From contig CBDDIB010000002.1 of the NCBI GenBank assembly GCA_965228695.1, forward strand, positions 3,162,001-3,226,000: a stretch of 64,000 nucleotides of DNA, read 5' to 3'. Position 1 is the first letter of the stretch. Each line of letters starts with the position of its first letter. The notes beneath the pieces were generated by a model. The model did no database searches and was not told the origin of the DNA. It saw nothing but the letters and a program-made list of their open reading frames with translations. Source of the DNA: JAJFJD01 sp965228695 (lineage in GTDB: Bacteria; Pseudomonadota; Alphaproteobacteria; UBA8366). Shown in pieces: positions 29,589 through 37,472 of this stretch. Made by a program: the position numbers and the translations under genes.

Positions 29589-30062
29589 TCAGCCGCCGCG
29601 CATTGCTTTTGCGCCAGCTTCGATCGATTTCACGATGTTGTGGTAGCCCGTGCAGCGGCACAGATTGCCTTCGAGCCATTCGCGGATTTCTTTTTCCGAG
29701 GGGTCGGGATTTTCCTGAACCAGGTCGATCGCGCTCATGACCATGCCCGGTGTGCAGAAGCCGCACTGCAGGCCGTGGTTCTCCCGAAAGGCCGCCTGCA
29801 TCGGATGAAGCTCGTCGCCGTCGGCGAGGCCTTCGATCGTCGTGACGTCGGCCCCGTCCGCCTGAACGGCAAGCATGGTGCAACTCTTGACCGACGTGCC
29901 GTTCACATGCACGCAGCAGGCGCCGCATTGGCTGGTATCGCATCCGACATGCGTACCCGTCAGGCGCAATTGTTCGCGAAGAAATTGAACAAGTAAGGTG
30001 CGGCCTTCGACGTCGCCGCTGACAGCCTTACCGTTCACCGTCATTGAAACGGTGTAGGACAT
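29589..30062 (-). CDS. coxS: CoxS-like 2Fe-2S subunit of a molybdenum hydroxylase
   Basis: The protein is 157 residues from the ATG complementary to 30060-30062, which has an AGGGAG site upstream; an earlier ATG eight codons before is weaker. The plant-type ferredoxin cluster motif is GCDTSQCGACCVHVNG with a later SC, and the C-terminal alpha-helical cluster is bound by CGFCTPGM and CRCTGYHNI. All eight cysteines needed for two 2Fe-2S clusters are present. It is the first of the S-L-M triplet, 28 bases ahead of coxL, and carries electrons from the Mo centre to the FAD subunit. Confidence 0.92.
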   Translation of the reverse strand: MSYTVSMTVNGKAVSGDVEGRTLLVQFLREQLRLTGTHVGCDTSQCGACCVHVNGTSVKSCTMLAVQADGADVTTIEGLADGDELHPMQAAFRENHGLQCGFCTPGMVMSAIDLVQENPDPSEKEIREWLEGNLCRCTGYHNIVKSIEAGAKAMRGG

Positions 30063-30202
30063 ATTCGGTAACTCCCTAGCCTCCAAGGGTGCGGGCGTTT
30101 ACCCGCGCTCCTCGTCCGCCGGTTGCGGCAGACATCTTTCCCTAGCGTTATCAAAGAGTGTGGAGTCCGTCCGCCTTTTGGTCAAGGCGTAGCCGACCCG
30201 GA

Positions 30203-30886
30203 TTATTGCTGAAACGCCCAAACGCCGATGAGAACGATGACGATGATCCCGCCGACCCACAACATAGGGGGCAAGCCTTGCTTCGTTTCCGTGGAGGGTG
30301 GTCGATCCGCCGGCGTCGGAGCGGGCGGTGCGGCATCCGTTTGCGGCGGCACGTCTTCCGTAGGAGGAACGCCCGCTTTCTCCGTAGTGACCGGACGGTC
30401 GGCCGGCGTCGGCGCGTCCGGCCCTTCCGGCCGATCGCTCGACGGCGGTCCGCCCACGATCTCGGCGAATTTCCGGAAGAACTCGTTGGCCATTTTCTTC
30501 GACGTTGAATCGATCAGCCGGCTGCCGATTTGGGCCAGCTTTCCGCCGACGGTCGCGTTGACGTCATACGTGAGGATCGTATCGCTACCGTCCTCTGCCA
30601 ACGCGACTTTTGCGCCGCCCTTGGCGAAGCCGGCTGCGCCGCCGGTGCCCTCACCTGAGATCGTGTAACCGTTCGGCGGATCCATATCCGACAGGGTTAC
30701 CGCGCCGCTGAATTTGGCTTTTACCGGTCCGACCTTGGCCGTCACCTTTGCCGAGAACTCCGTGTCGGACGTTTTCTCGATCTCCTCGCAGCCGGGTATG
30801 CATTGCTTCAGGACGTCCGGGTCGTTCAGCGCCTGCCACACCGCCTCGCGCGATGCCGGAATTCGATATTCTCCGGTCATTTCCAT
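30203..30886 (-). CDS. coxG: CoxG-like SRPBCC protein with C-terminal membrane anchor
   Basis: A 227-residue protein. Residues 1-145 are a CoxG/SRPBCC fold (MEMTGEYRIPASREAVWQAL, then CIPGCEEIEK and LTYDVNATVGGKLAQIGSRL). Residues 146-203 form a Pro/Thr/Glu-rich linker with a repeated PTPADRP motif, and residues about 205-224 (MLWVGGIIVIVLIGVWAF) are a membrane helix. In Oligotropha CoxG recruits CO dehydrogenase to the membrane; the tail here fits that role. It lies 140 bases upstream of coxS on the same strand. The linker length is unusual compared with simple CoxG proteins. Confidence 0.85.
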   Translation of the reverse strand: MEMTGEYRIPASREAVWQALNDPDVLKQCIPGCEEIEKTSDTEFSAKVTAKVGPVKAKFSGAVTLSDMDPPNGYTISGEGTGGAAGFAKGGAKVALAEDGSDTILTYDVNATVGGKLAQIGSRLIDSTSKKMANEFFRKFAEIVGGPPSSDRPEGPDAPTPADRPVTTEKAGVPPTEDVPPQTDAAPPAPTPADRPPSTETKQGLPPMLWVGGIIVIVLIGVWAFQQ

Positions 30887-31069
30887 CGTCGTAATTCCTT
30901 ATTGCTTGCGTGAAATGGTCGGGGCCTGAACGGCCACGACCATAATTCTACGGCCGCCGACTGGCAATTGGCGATGTGCCGACGGCCATAGACGACCCAT
31001 CGACGAGACAGGCCAGTATGGCGTCTTGTGCGTTGCTGTATACTATGTCGGTTGGACGTAGGGGGTAAT

Positions 31070-31591
31070 ATGGCATCCAGTGCCGTCGAATCAACAATCG
31101 ACATCGCTTTTTGGTTTCTCAACCGGGCCAGCGCGGAGGACTCGTATTTGCAGCCGCACAAACTGCAGCGGCTGCTTTATCTGGCGCAAGGCCATTACGC
31201 GCAGGAGCAATACGGACGGAAGCTCATGCCGGCAACCTTTGTGGTGCATGAACTTGGGCCGATCGAGCCGAATATCTTTCGCCTATTCGAGGAGGGGCGT
31301 CCGTCGGTCGTCTTTGTCGCCCCACCGCCGGAGGTGGAAGATTTTCTGGAACGCATTTGGCGTCGGTTCGGCGGCCACGCCGTCGACCGCCTGAATGCCA
31401 TGATCCTCGAGCAGCCGGCGTACAAGGTGGCGGTCATGGCGGGCGATGGCGAGGAAATTCCCTTCGCGTCGATGCAAGAGACATTCAGGATAAAGGAAAA
31501 GGAGAAAGCCGAGACGACCGTCCGAACTGCAGATGGGCGCACGGTCGAGAAATGGATTCCGACCCGATCGGTCCGCCGGCGTCCGCAGTAA
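31070..31591 (+). CDS. Panacea/SocA-type (DUF4065-like) protein
   Basis: A 173-residue protein; ATG 31070 has an AGGGGG site 5 bases upstream. The region IDIAFWFLNRASAEDSYLQP followed by HKLQRLLYLAQGHYAQEQYG is the hallmark of the Panacea (SocA-like) domain, used as the antitoxin module in many toxin-antitoxin pairs and as an adaptor in Caulobacter SocA. The C-terminal third is charged (RIKEKEKAETTVRTADGR). No toxin candidate lies on either side: the upstream gap of 183 bases and the downstream gap of 159 bases hold no gene. It may therefore be a housekeeping adaptor rather than an antitoxin. Confidence 0.75.
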   Translation: MASSAVESTIDIAFWFLNRASAEDSYLQPHKLQRLLYLAQGHYAQEQYGRKLMPATFVVHELGPIEPNIFRLFEEGRPSVVFVAPPPEVEDFLERIWRRFGGHAVDRLNAMILEQPAYKVAVMAGDGEEIPFASMQETFRIKEKEKAETTVRTADGRTVEKWIPTRSVRRRPQ

Positions 31592-31750
31592 TTCGTCCCG
31601 GTTCGAGCACACCGCCCGGCCTCCGAGCCGGCAACGCCACAAAGTGTCAGGATGAGCCTTGGCGACCCGGTAACTGTTCGGCATACTGCGGGCAAAATCG
31701 CACCCGTGTCGGATTCGTGGTGCGGTTCAACGATGAGGCAGGGAGAGAGG

Positions 31751-32308
31751 ATGCCGGAGACTTCCTCGCAACCCGGTGCGACGGCGCAAGGGGGGCAAGA
31801 AAAAGGGCAGCGGCCCAAACGGGTCGATCATGTCGGTCGCGCGCTCTCGCTCGCGGTCATCCTCTTCGTGACATGGTTGCTGCTGTCAGGTCATTACCAA
31901 GCATTCGTTGTAACGCTTGGGGTTCTGTCCTGTCTGGTTATCGTATTCATTGCCGTGCGTATGGATGCGCTGGACCATGAAACGTTGCCGATCCACTTGA
32001 CCTGGGGCGCGGTGCCGTACTGGCTTTGGCTGGTCAAGGAAATCTGGATATCCGCAATTGACGTCACCAAGGTGATCCTATCGCCGAAACTTCCGATCAG
32101 CCCCGGCATGCTGCAAGTAAAGGCGACCCAGAAATCCGAACTGGGGCAGGTCATCTACGCTAATTCCATCACGCTGACGCCGGGGACGTTTACGATCCGC
32201 GTCTTCGACGACCAACTGCTGGTGCATGCATTGACCCAGCAAGGCGTCGATGGGTTGTTGACGGGAGAAATGGACCGGCGCGTCACCAAGATGGAGGGGC
32301 TGACATGA
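31751..32308 (+). CDS. mrpE: Mrp-type antiporter subunit E
   Basis: The protein is 185 residues from ATG 31751, which follows a GGGAGAGAGG site; the longer upstream frame lacks similarity. After a 30-residue polar leader, two hydrophobic helices (ALSLAVILFVTWLLLSGHYQ and FVVTLGVLSCLVIVFIAV) precede the MrpE/MnhE domain with WLVKEIWISAIDVTKVILSP and SITLTPGTFTIRV. This subunit is needed for assembly and activity of cation/proton antiporter complexes. It is the first gene of the ten-gene operon and overlaps mrpF by 4 bases. Confidence 0.9.
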   Translation: MPETSSQPGATAQGGQEKGQRPKRVDHVGRALSLAVILFVTWLLLSGHYQAFVVTLGVLSCLVIVFIAVRMDALDHETLPIHLTWGAVPYWLWLVKEIWISAIDVTKVILSPKLPISPGMLQVKATQKSELGQVIYANSITLTPGTFTIRVFDDQLLVHALTQQGVDGLLTGEMDRRVTKMEGLT

Positions 32309-32598
32309 TTTTTGCTGTTGCGACCGTTGCCGTCGTCGTCGCAATGGCATTGGCGCTGGTGCGGGCCTTCCTCGGCCCGACCATTTACGACCGGGTTCTT
32401 GCCGTGAACAGCGTCGGGACCAAGACCGTGCTTCTGATCGCGGTTCTTGGGTTCCTGGCGGGCCGGCCCGAATTCCTCGACATCGCGCTCCTTTACGCGC
32501 TGATCAACTTCATCGGCACCATCGCGGTCCTGAAGTTCATCCGCTACGCCGATATGGGGCAGGCAAGCGGGCCCGGCACCGGTGAGGATTCGCGGTAA
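32305..32598 (+). CDS. mrpF: Mrp-type antiporter subunit F
   Basis: A 97-residue protein with three membrane helices. The MnhF signature FLGPTIYDRVLAVNSVGTK lies between helices 1 and 2, followed by AVLGFLAGRPEFLDIALLYA. The tail after helix 3 is short and polar. It is the small F subunit of the Mrp antiporter, located in the membrane next to MrpE and MrpG. The stop overlaps the mrpG start by one base (TAATG). Length is typical. Confidence 0.92.
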   Translation: MIFAVATVAVVVAMALALVRAFLGPTIYDRVLAVNSVGTKTVLLIAVLGFLAGRPEFLDIALLYALINFIGTIAVLKFIRYADMGQASGPGTGEDSR

Positions 32599-32927
32599 TG
32601 GATTTGGTCATCGATATATTTGGCTGGATTTTCATCCTGATTGGATGCTTCTTCGCGATCGTCGGTGCACTTGGGCTTCTGCGGCTGCCCGATGTCTATA
32701 CGCGAATCCATAGCGCGGGCGTCGTCGATACCGTGGCCGCGTTCTTCCTGTTGGTCGGGTTCTCCTTCTATGCCGGTTTTACGCTGGTCACGGTAAAGTT
32801 GGTGCTGATCCTGATTTTCATCTTCTTTACCAGCCCGACGGCCACCAACGCGTTGGCCAATGCGATGTATTCGCAAGGGATCAAGCCCGCTTTGGTGGAT
32901 GAGGAGGACGCGCCATCGAAGCCTTAG
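32598..32927 (+). CDS. mrpG: Mrp-type antiporter subunit G
   Basis: A 109-residue MnhG protein with three membrane helices. The family motif GALGLLRLPDVYTRIHSAGVVDT is visible at about 26-48 (shown in parts: GALGLLRLPDVYTRIH), then LVTVKLVLILIFIFFTSPTATNALA. It belongs to the E-F-G part of the operon. Its end overlaps the probable true beginning of the DUF4040 gene: a GGAGGA site within its last codons would serve that gene. Length is typical. Confidence 0.92.
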   Translation: MDLVIDIFGWIFILIGCFFAIVGALGLLRLPDVYTRIHSAGVVDTVAAFFLLVGFSFYAGFTLVTVKLVLILIFIFFTSPTATNALANAMYSQGIKPALVDEEDAPSKP

Positions 32928-32935
32928 TCAACATT

Positions 32936-33466
32936 GTGCTGCTTGGGTTCATGACGGCGACGATTTTCATGATCGTGCGGCTGCACAACCTGTTCGCTGT
33001 GGTCATGTTGGGCGGCATCTACAGTCTCATGGCGGCATCGATGTTCGTTGTGCTCGACGCCGTCGACGTGGCCTTCACCGAGGCCGCCGTCGGCGCGGGA
33101 ATTTCGACGGTGCTGATGTTGGCAGCGCTGTCACTGACCAACACGAAGGAGAAAGTGGCGAGTCGACACCGTATACTGCCGCTGCTGGTCGTATTAATCA
33201 CGGGCGCCGCGCTGATCTACGGCACATTGGACATGCCGCATTACGGCGATCCGAATGCGCCCATCCAACAGCATGTCGCGCCGACCTATCTTGCTGAGGC
33301 GCAGACGAAAACGACCGTCCCGAACGTCGTGACGGCGGTTCTGGCGAGCTATCGCGGGTATGACACGCTGGGCGAGGTAGCCGTGATCTTCACGGCAGGG
33401 GTCGGGGTCATGCTGCTGCTGGGGGGCAGGCGCCGCAGGCGCCGGCGGCCGGAGGGCAGCGAGTGA
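32936..33466 (+). CDS. DUF4040/MbhD-MbhE-like antiporter subunit (split MrpA part)
   Basis: A membrane protein equivalent to the C-terminal part of MrpA, or MbhD plus MbhE of membrane-bound hydrogenases. The DUF4040 core reads RLHNLFAVVMLGGIYSLMAA then FVVLDAVDVAFTEAAVGAGI; the glutamate in AFTEAAVG is the conserved ion-path residue. A second hydrophobic part at 80-165 resembles MbhE. The coordinates use GTG 32936. Seven codons upstream an ATC (32915) sits 6 bases after a GGAGGA site, and ATC-GAA-GCC-TTA-GTC matches the usual MEALV start of this family, so the real start may be a non-canonical codon. It ends in an arginine-rich tail and overlaps the next gene by 4 bases. Confidence 0.87.
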   Translation: MLLGFMTATIFMIVRLHNLFAVVMLGGIYSLMAASMFVVLDAVDVAFTEAAVGAGISTVLMLAALSLTNTKEKVASRHRILPLLVVLITGAALIYGTLDMPHYGDPNAPIQQHVAPTYLAEAQTKTTVPNVVTAVLASYRGYDTLGEVAVIFTAGVGVMLLLGGRRRRRRRPEGSE

Positions 33467-33900
33467 GCCATCATTTTGTCATCCGCGTTGTCGGCAAGCT
33501 GTTCATTCCGTTCATCCTTCTGTTCGGACTCTACGTCCAGTTCCACGGCGATTTCGGTCCCGGCGGCGGTTTCCAGGCGGGTGTGATCTTCGCCTCGGCC
33601 TTCGTTCTGTACGCCTTGATCTACGGTGTCGAAAAGGCGCGGGAAATTTTGCCGGATGATGTGCTGCGCGTCGGTATCGCGCTGGGCGTGTTGATCTTCG
33701 GCGGCACCGGCGTCGTCTCGATGATATTCGGATTCAACTATCTGGATTACACGCCGCTGGCGTCTACCCCGCCGAGCGGTCAGCATATCGGCATTTTCGT
33801 CGTCGAGCTCGGCGTCGGGATCACCGTCGCGTCGGTCATGGTCACGTTGTTCAACCTTTTCGCCGGCCGCCGCGGCGATGAAGAACTGGACGCGGAGTAA
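33463..33900 (+). CDS. mrpB: Mrp-type antiporter subunit B
   Basis: A 145-residue MnhB-domain protein with a GTG start inside a GTGA overlap with the previous stop. Four membrane helices are visible. The family pattern is LFIPFILLFGLYVQFHGDFG followed by GGGFQAGVIFASAFVLYAL. The C-terminal helix contains HIGIFVVELGVGITVASVMV, again typical. In standard Mrp operons MrpB follows MrpA; here it follows the DUF4040 gene that replaces the MrpA tail. The last residues are acidic. Confidence 0.9.
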   Translation: MSHHFVIRVVGKLFIPFILLFGLYVQFHGDFGPGGGFQAGVIFASAFVLYALIYGVEKAREILPDDVLRVGIALGVLIFGGTGVVSMIFGFNYLDYTPLASTPPSGQHIGIFVVELGVGITVASVMVTLFNLFAGRRGDEELDAE

Positions 33901-33908
33901 GGACGCCG

Positions 33909-34289
33909 ATGATCGAACCGGGTCTTTATAACTATTGGATCGTCGTGTTCCTGATGATGGCGGGCCTGTACGTGGTCATCGCGCGCGGCAACCTGGTGAA
34001 AAAGATTGTCGGGCTTAATGTCTTTCAGGCCTCGGTCTTTCTGTTCTACATCACCATGGGTAAGGTCGAAGGCGGCACCGCGCCGATCCTCGCCGAAGGA
34101 TATAGCGCCTACTCCAATCCGCTGCCGCATGTTTTGATCCTTACCGCGATTGTCGTCGGCGTGGCCACGACGGCGCTGGGGCTTGCGCTGGTGGTCCGCA
34201 TTCAGGAAGCCTACGGCTCGATCGAAGAAGACGAACTGGACGAAAAAGACGAAGAAACCGAAGAAGCCGGGCGGGAAACGCAATCGTGA
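33909..34289 (+). CDS. mrpC: Mrp-type antiporter subunit C (NuoK-like)
   Basis: A 126-residue NuoK-like protein with three membrane helices: YWIVVFLMMAGLYVVIARG, KKIVGLNVFQASVFLFYITM and HVLILTAIVVGVATTALGLA. The tail after residue 105 is strikingly acidic (EEDELDEKDEETEEAG), longer than usual for MrpC. The conserved NuoK glutamate lies at GKVEGG. It overlaps the next gene by 4 bases (GTGA). In Mrp complexes MrpC pairs with the NuoN/M-type subunits. Confidence 0.9.
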   Translation: MIEPGLYNYWIVVFLMMAGLYVVIARGNLVKKIVGLNVFQASVFLFYITMGKVEGGTAPILAEGYSAYSNPLPHVLILTAIVVGVATTALGLALVVRIQEAYGSIEEDELDEKDEETEEAGRETQS

Positions 34290-35767
34290 CGATGTCGAAC
34301 TTGCCCGCCCTTCAGATCGTGGTGCCGCTTCTGGCCGGGCCGCTTTGCGTTCTCCTGCGGCGCGAAGACATCAGTTACGGCATCGCACTGGTTGCATCCT
34401 GGGCGTCGTTTGTCCTGTCCGTCCTGCTTTTGATAGCGGTCCTCGAGGGCGGAACGATATCCTTTGCGATGGGAGGCTGGGAGCCGCCGTGGGGCATCGA
34501 GTACCGGGTCGATAGCGTCAACGCCTATGTCCTGTTGATCGTCGCCGCCATCGGCGCGGTGGTCATCACTTATGCCCGGCCGAGCGTCGCCTATGAGATC
34601 GCGCCGGAACGCCGGTATTTGTTCTACACGTCCTATCTGCTGTGTCTGTCCGGTCTGCTGGGCGTCACGATCACCGGCGACGCTTTCAATGTCTTCGTTT
34701 TCCTCGAAATCTCCTCGCTTTCGTCCTATGTGTTGATCAGCCTCGGCCGTGACCGCAGGGCGTTGACCGCAGCCTATCGTTATCTGATTTTCGGGACGAT
34801 CGGGGCGACCTTCTATTTGATCGGCGTCGGCATGCTGTATCAGGCGACCGGCACGCTGAACATGGCGGATCTTGCCGAGCGGGTTTCGACAGTGACGGAC
34901 AGCCGCACCGTTCGCGTCGCTTTCGCCTTCATGGTCGTGGGCATCGGGATGAAGGCCGCGTTGTTCCCGCTGCATATCTGGCTGCCCAACGCGTATGCCT
35001 ATGCGCCGTCGGTGGTGACCGCGTTCCTGGCGGCGACGGCGACGAAGGTGTCGATCTATCTGCTGTTGCGCGTCTATTTCACGATCTTCGGCACGCCCTT
35101 CGCGATCCAGACCATGGGATTGGGCGATGCCCTTTTGCCGCTGGCGATCTTGGCAATGTTCGTAGGATCGGCCGTGGCGATCTTCCAGCCGGATATCAAG
35201 CGAATGCTGGCGTATTCCAGCGTCGCGCAGATCGGTTATATGGTCCTTGGAATCGGCATCGCGACCACGGTCGGACTGACCGCCAGCATCCTGCACCTGT
35301 TCAACCACGCGCTGATGAAGGGCGCGTTGTTCCTGGCGATGGGATGTGTCTTCCTGCGCATGGGATCGGTGCGCCTGGATGCGATGCATGGGATCGGAAA
35401 GACGATGCCGTGGACGATGGGCGCTTTCGTGGCGGGCGGATTGAGCCTGATCGGCGTGCCGGCGACTGCGGGCTTCATCTCTAAATGGTATCTCATTCTG
35501 GCGGCGCTCGAGCGCGATTGGTGGTGGGCCGCTGTCCTGATCCTATTATCGTCGTTGCTGGCGATCATCTATGTCTGGCGCGTCGTCGAAGTTGCGTATT
35601 TCCGGCCGCCGTCCGACGCCGTGGCGGCGCCCAAGGAAGCGCCGCTGGAGATGCTGGTGCCCTTGTGGGTGTTGGTCGTTGCGAACGTGTATTTCGGGCT
35701 GGATACGCGGGTGAGCGTCGGGATCGCGGAACAGGCCGCTCAAAGCTTGATGGGAGGCGGCCCGTGA
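34286..35767 (+). CDS. mrpD: Mrp-type antiporter subunit D, copy 1 (NuoN/M-like)
   Basis: A 493-residue proton/cation channel subunit with about 14 membrane helices. Key charged residues of the antiporter family are visible: the glutamate in FVFLEISSLSSYVLISLGR near 140-158, the lysine in VVGIGMKAALFPLHIWLPNA near 215-234 (its LHxWLP motif is typical), and the lysine in FNHALMKGALFLAMG near 335-349. The start is GTG in a GTGA overlap with mrpC. It is the first of three related subunits in this operon. It follows MrpC as in standard Mrp systems, so it is the most likely orthologue of MrpD. Confidence 0.9.
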   Translation: MTMSNLPALQIVVPLLAGPLCVLLRREDISYGIALVASWASFVLSVLLLIAVLEGGTISFAMGGWEPPWGIEYRVDSVNAYVLLIVAAIGAVVITYARPSVAYEIAPERRYLFYTSYLLCLSGLLGVTITGDAFNVFVFLEISSLSSYVLISLGRDRRALTAAYRYLIFGTIGATFYLIGVGMLYQATGTLNMADLAERVSTVTDSRTVRVAFAFMVVGIGMKAALFPLHIWLPNAYAYAPSVVTAFLAATATKVSIYLLLRVYFTIFGTPFAIQTMGLGDALLPLAILAMFVGSAVAIFQPDIKRMLAYSSVAQIGYMVLGIGIATTVGLTASILHLFNHALMKGALFLAMGCVFLRMGSVRLDAMHGIGKTMPWTMGAFVAGGLSLIGVPATAGFISKWYLILAALERDWWWAAVLILLSSLLAIIYVWRVVEVAYFRPPSDAVAAPKEAPLEMLVPLWVLVVANVYFGLDTRVSVGIAEQAAQSLMGGGP

Positions 35768-37224
35768 CGCCTGCCGAGCTGATGATTTTGGCGCTTGCCA
35801 TACCGTCGATCGGGACGGTGCTCATCTTGATGTCCGAAGGCCGGCCCAATCAGCGCGAGACCGTGACCCTGCTGACCGCCGTTTGCCTGTTCGCGGTGGT
35901 CGTTTCCCTCGTGCCGACCGTCTACGCCGGCGAGCGGCCGGACGTCAGCCTGTTCACCATGCTGCCGGGTCTCGAGATTCGGCTGACGCTGGAGCCGCTC
36001 GGCATGATGTTCGCCTGCGTCGCGTCCGGTTTATGGATTCTGAATTCGATCTATTCGATCGGCTACATGCGCGCCAAGAAGGAAGGGCATCAGACCCGCT
36101 TTTATGCCTGCTTCGCCATCGCGATTGCCAGCGCCATGGGTGCGTCCATGGCGGGCAATATGCTGACGCTCTTCCTGTTTTACGAAATTCTGACGTTATC
36201 GACTTATCCGTTGGTCACCCATCATGGGGACGAGCAGGCGGTCCGGTCGGGACGGACCTACCTCGGCATCCTGCTCGGCACGTCGATCTTTTTCCAACTC
36301 GGCGCCATCATCTGGACCTGGGCGGCGGCCGGCACTTTGGATTTCACCGAGGGCGGCATCCTGAACGGCAAGCTCGAAGGGCCGCTGATCGGCCTTATGC
36401 TGTTCTTGTACATGTACGGCATCGGCAAGGCGGCGTTGATGCCCATCCACCGATGGCTTCCCGCGGCGATGGTCGCGCCGACGCCGGTTAGCGCGCTGTT
36501 GCATGCTGTTGCCGTCGTGAAGGCCGGCGTCTTTACGGTTCTGAAGGTGATAGTCTACATCTTCGGTGCAGATTTCCTGCGCGAAAGCGGCTATGCCGAT
36601 TGGCTGATGTATGTCGCCGGGGCCTCGCTGCTGCTGGCATCCATCGTTGCGCTGACCAAGGATAACCTCAAGGCGCGGCTGGCCTACTCAACGGTGAGCC
36701 AGCTTGCCTATGTCGTGCTCGGCGCGGCGCTGCTGATGCCGTTGAGCATCGTCGGCGGCGCGATGCATATCGCAATGCACGCCTTCGGCAAGATTACCTT
36801 GTTCTTCTGCGCCGGCGCGATCTACGTGGCGAGCGGCAAGACCGAAATCAGCGACATGGACGGGATCGGGCGGCGGATGCCAGTCACGGTCGCGGCATTC
36901 TGTATCGGGGCGTTGAGCGTGATCGGGCTGCCGCCGTTCGGCGGAGCGTGGAGCAAGTACTTCCTGGCGCTGGGCGCCATGGATGCGGGGCACGTTATTT
37001 TCGTCGCCGTCTTCATGATCTCGTCGCTGCTGAACGTCGCGTATTTGATGCCGGTCGTCGCGCGCGGATTCTTTGCGGGAAGCGACGACGGCGAAGGGAT
37101 ACGCGAAGCACCGATGTTCTGTGTCGTGCCGTTGTGTTTGACGGCCTTCGGCTGTTTGTTGTTGTTTTTCTTTGCCGACGACCTTTACACGTTACTGGCG
37201 CCGATCGGAGGAGGGCCCGGGTAA
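35764..37224 (+). CDS. Mrp-type antiporter subunit D, copy 2
   Basis: A 486-residue protein from GTG 35764, which overlaps the previous stop as GTGA; the frame runs further upstream but that part duplicates copy 1 in another frame. It has about 14 membrane helices. The antiporter residues are in FLFYEILTLSTYPLVTHHGD, GIGKAALMPIHRWLPAAMVAP and MHAFGKITLFFCAGAI. The H-x-W-L-P motif is intact. It is closer to NuoM- or MbhH-like subunits than copy 1 by context, but this is inference. The stop overlaps the small membrane protein start by one base. Confidence 0.88.
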   Translation: MTPAELMILALAIPSIGTVLILMSEGRPNQRETVTLLTAVCLFAVVVSLVPTVYAGERPDVSLFTMLPGLEIRLTLEPLGMMFACVASGLWILNSIYSIGYMRAKKEGHQTRFYACFAIAIASAMGASMAGNMLTLFLFYEILTLSTYPLVTHHGDEQAVRSGRTYLGILLGTSIFFQLGAIIWTWAAAGTLDFTEGGILNGKLEGPLIGLMLFLYMYGIGKAALMPIHRWLPAAMVAPTPVSALLHAVAVVKAGVFTVLKVIVYIFGADFLRESGYADWLMYVAGASLLLASIVALTKDNLKARLAYSTVSQLAYVVLGAALLMPLSIVGGAMHIAMHAFGKITLFFCAGAIYVASGKTEISDMDGIGRRMPVTVAAFCIGALSVIGLPPFGGAWSKYFLALGAMDAGHVIFVAVFMISSLLNVAYLMPVVARGFFAGSDDGEGIREAPMFCVVPLCLTAFGCLLLFFFADDLYTLLAPIGGGPG

Positions 37225-37472
37225 TGGATGACGAAAAGAAATACTGGTTGGATGAGCCCAACAACGTCAAGAAGGTCTTCTGGGCCGTATGCCTTTTGTG
37301 CGCGGCGGTCTTCGTGGCCGACGCCTTTTATCACAAGCATATCCATTTCGCCGTCGAAGGCTGGTTCGGCTTCTACGGTATCTTCGGTTTCGTCGCCTGC
37401 GTCGGCCTCGTTCTAGCCGCGAAGGTGTTGCGCAAAATCCTGATCCGCCCGGAAGACTATTACGATGACTGA
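37224..37472 (+). CDS. Small two-helix membrane protein of the antiporter operon
   Basis: An 82-residue protein starting at ATG 37224 within TAATG. After a polar N-terminus (MDDEKKYWLDEPNNVKKV) come two membrane helices, FWAVCLLCAAVFVADAFY and GFYGIFGFVACVGLVLAA, then a charged tail ending RPEDYYDD. I recall similar small proteins between antiporter D-type genes in alphaproteobacterial clusters, but no function is known. The tight coupling on both sides (1 base before, 8 bases after) argues that it is part of the complex or its assembly. Confidence 0.75.
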   Translation: MDDEKKYWLDEPNNVKKVFWAVCLLCAAVFVADAFYHKHIHFAVEGWFGFYGIFGFVACVGLVLAAKVLRKILIRPEDYYDD

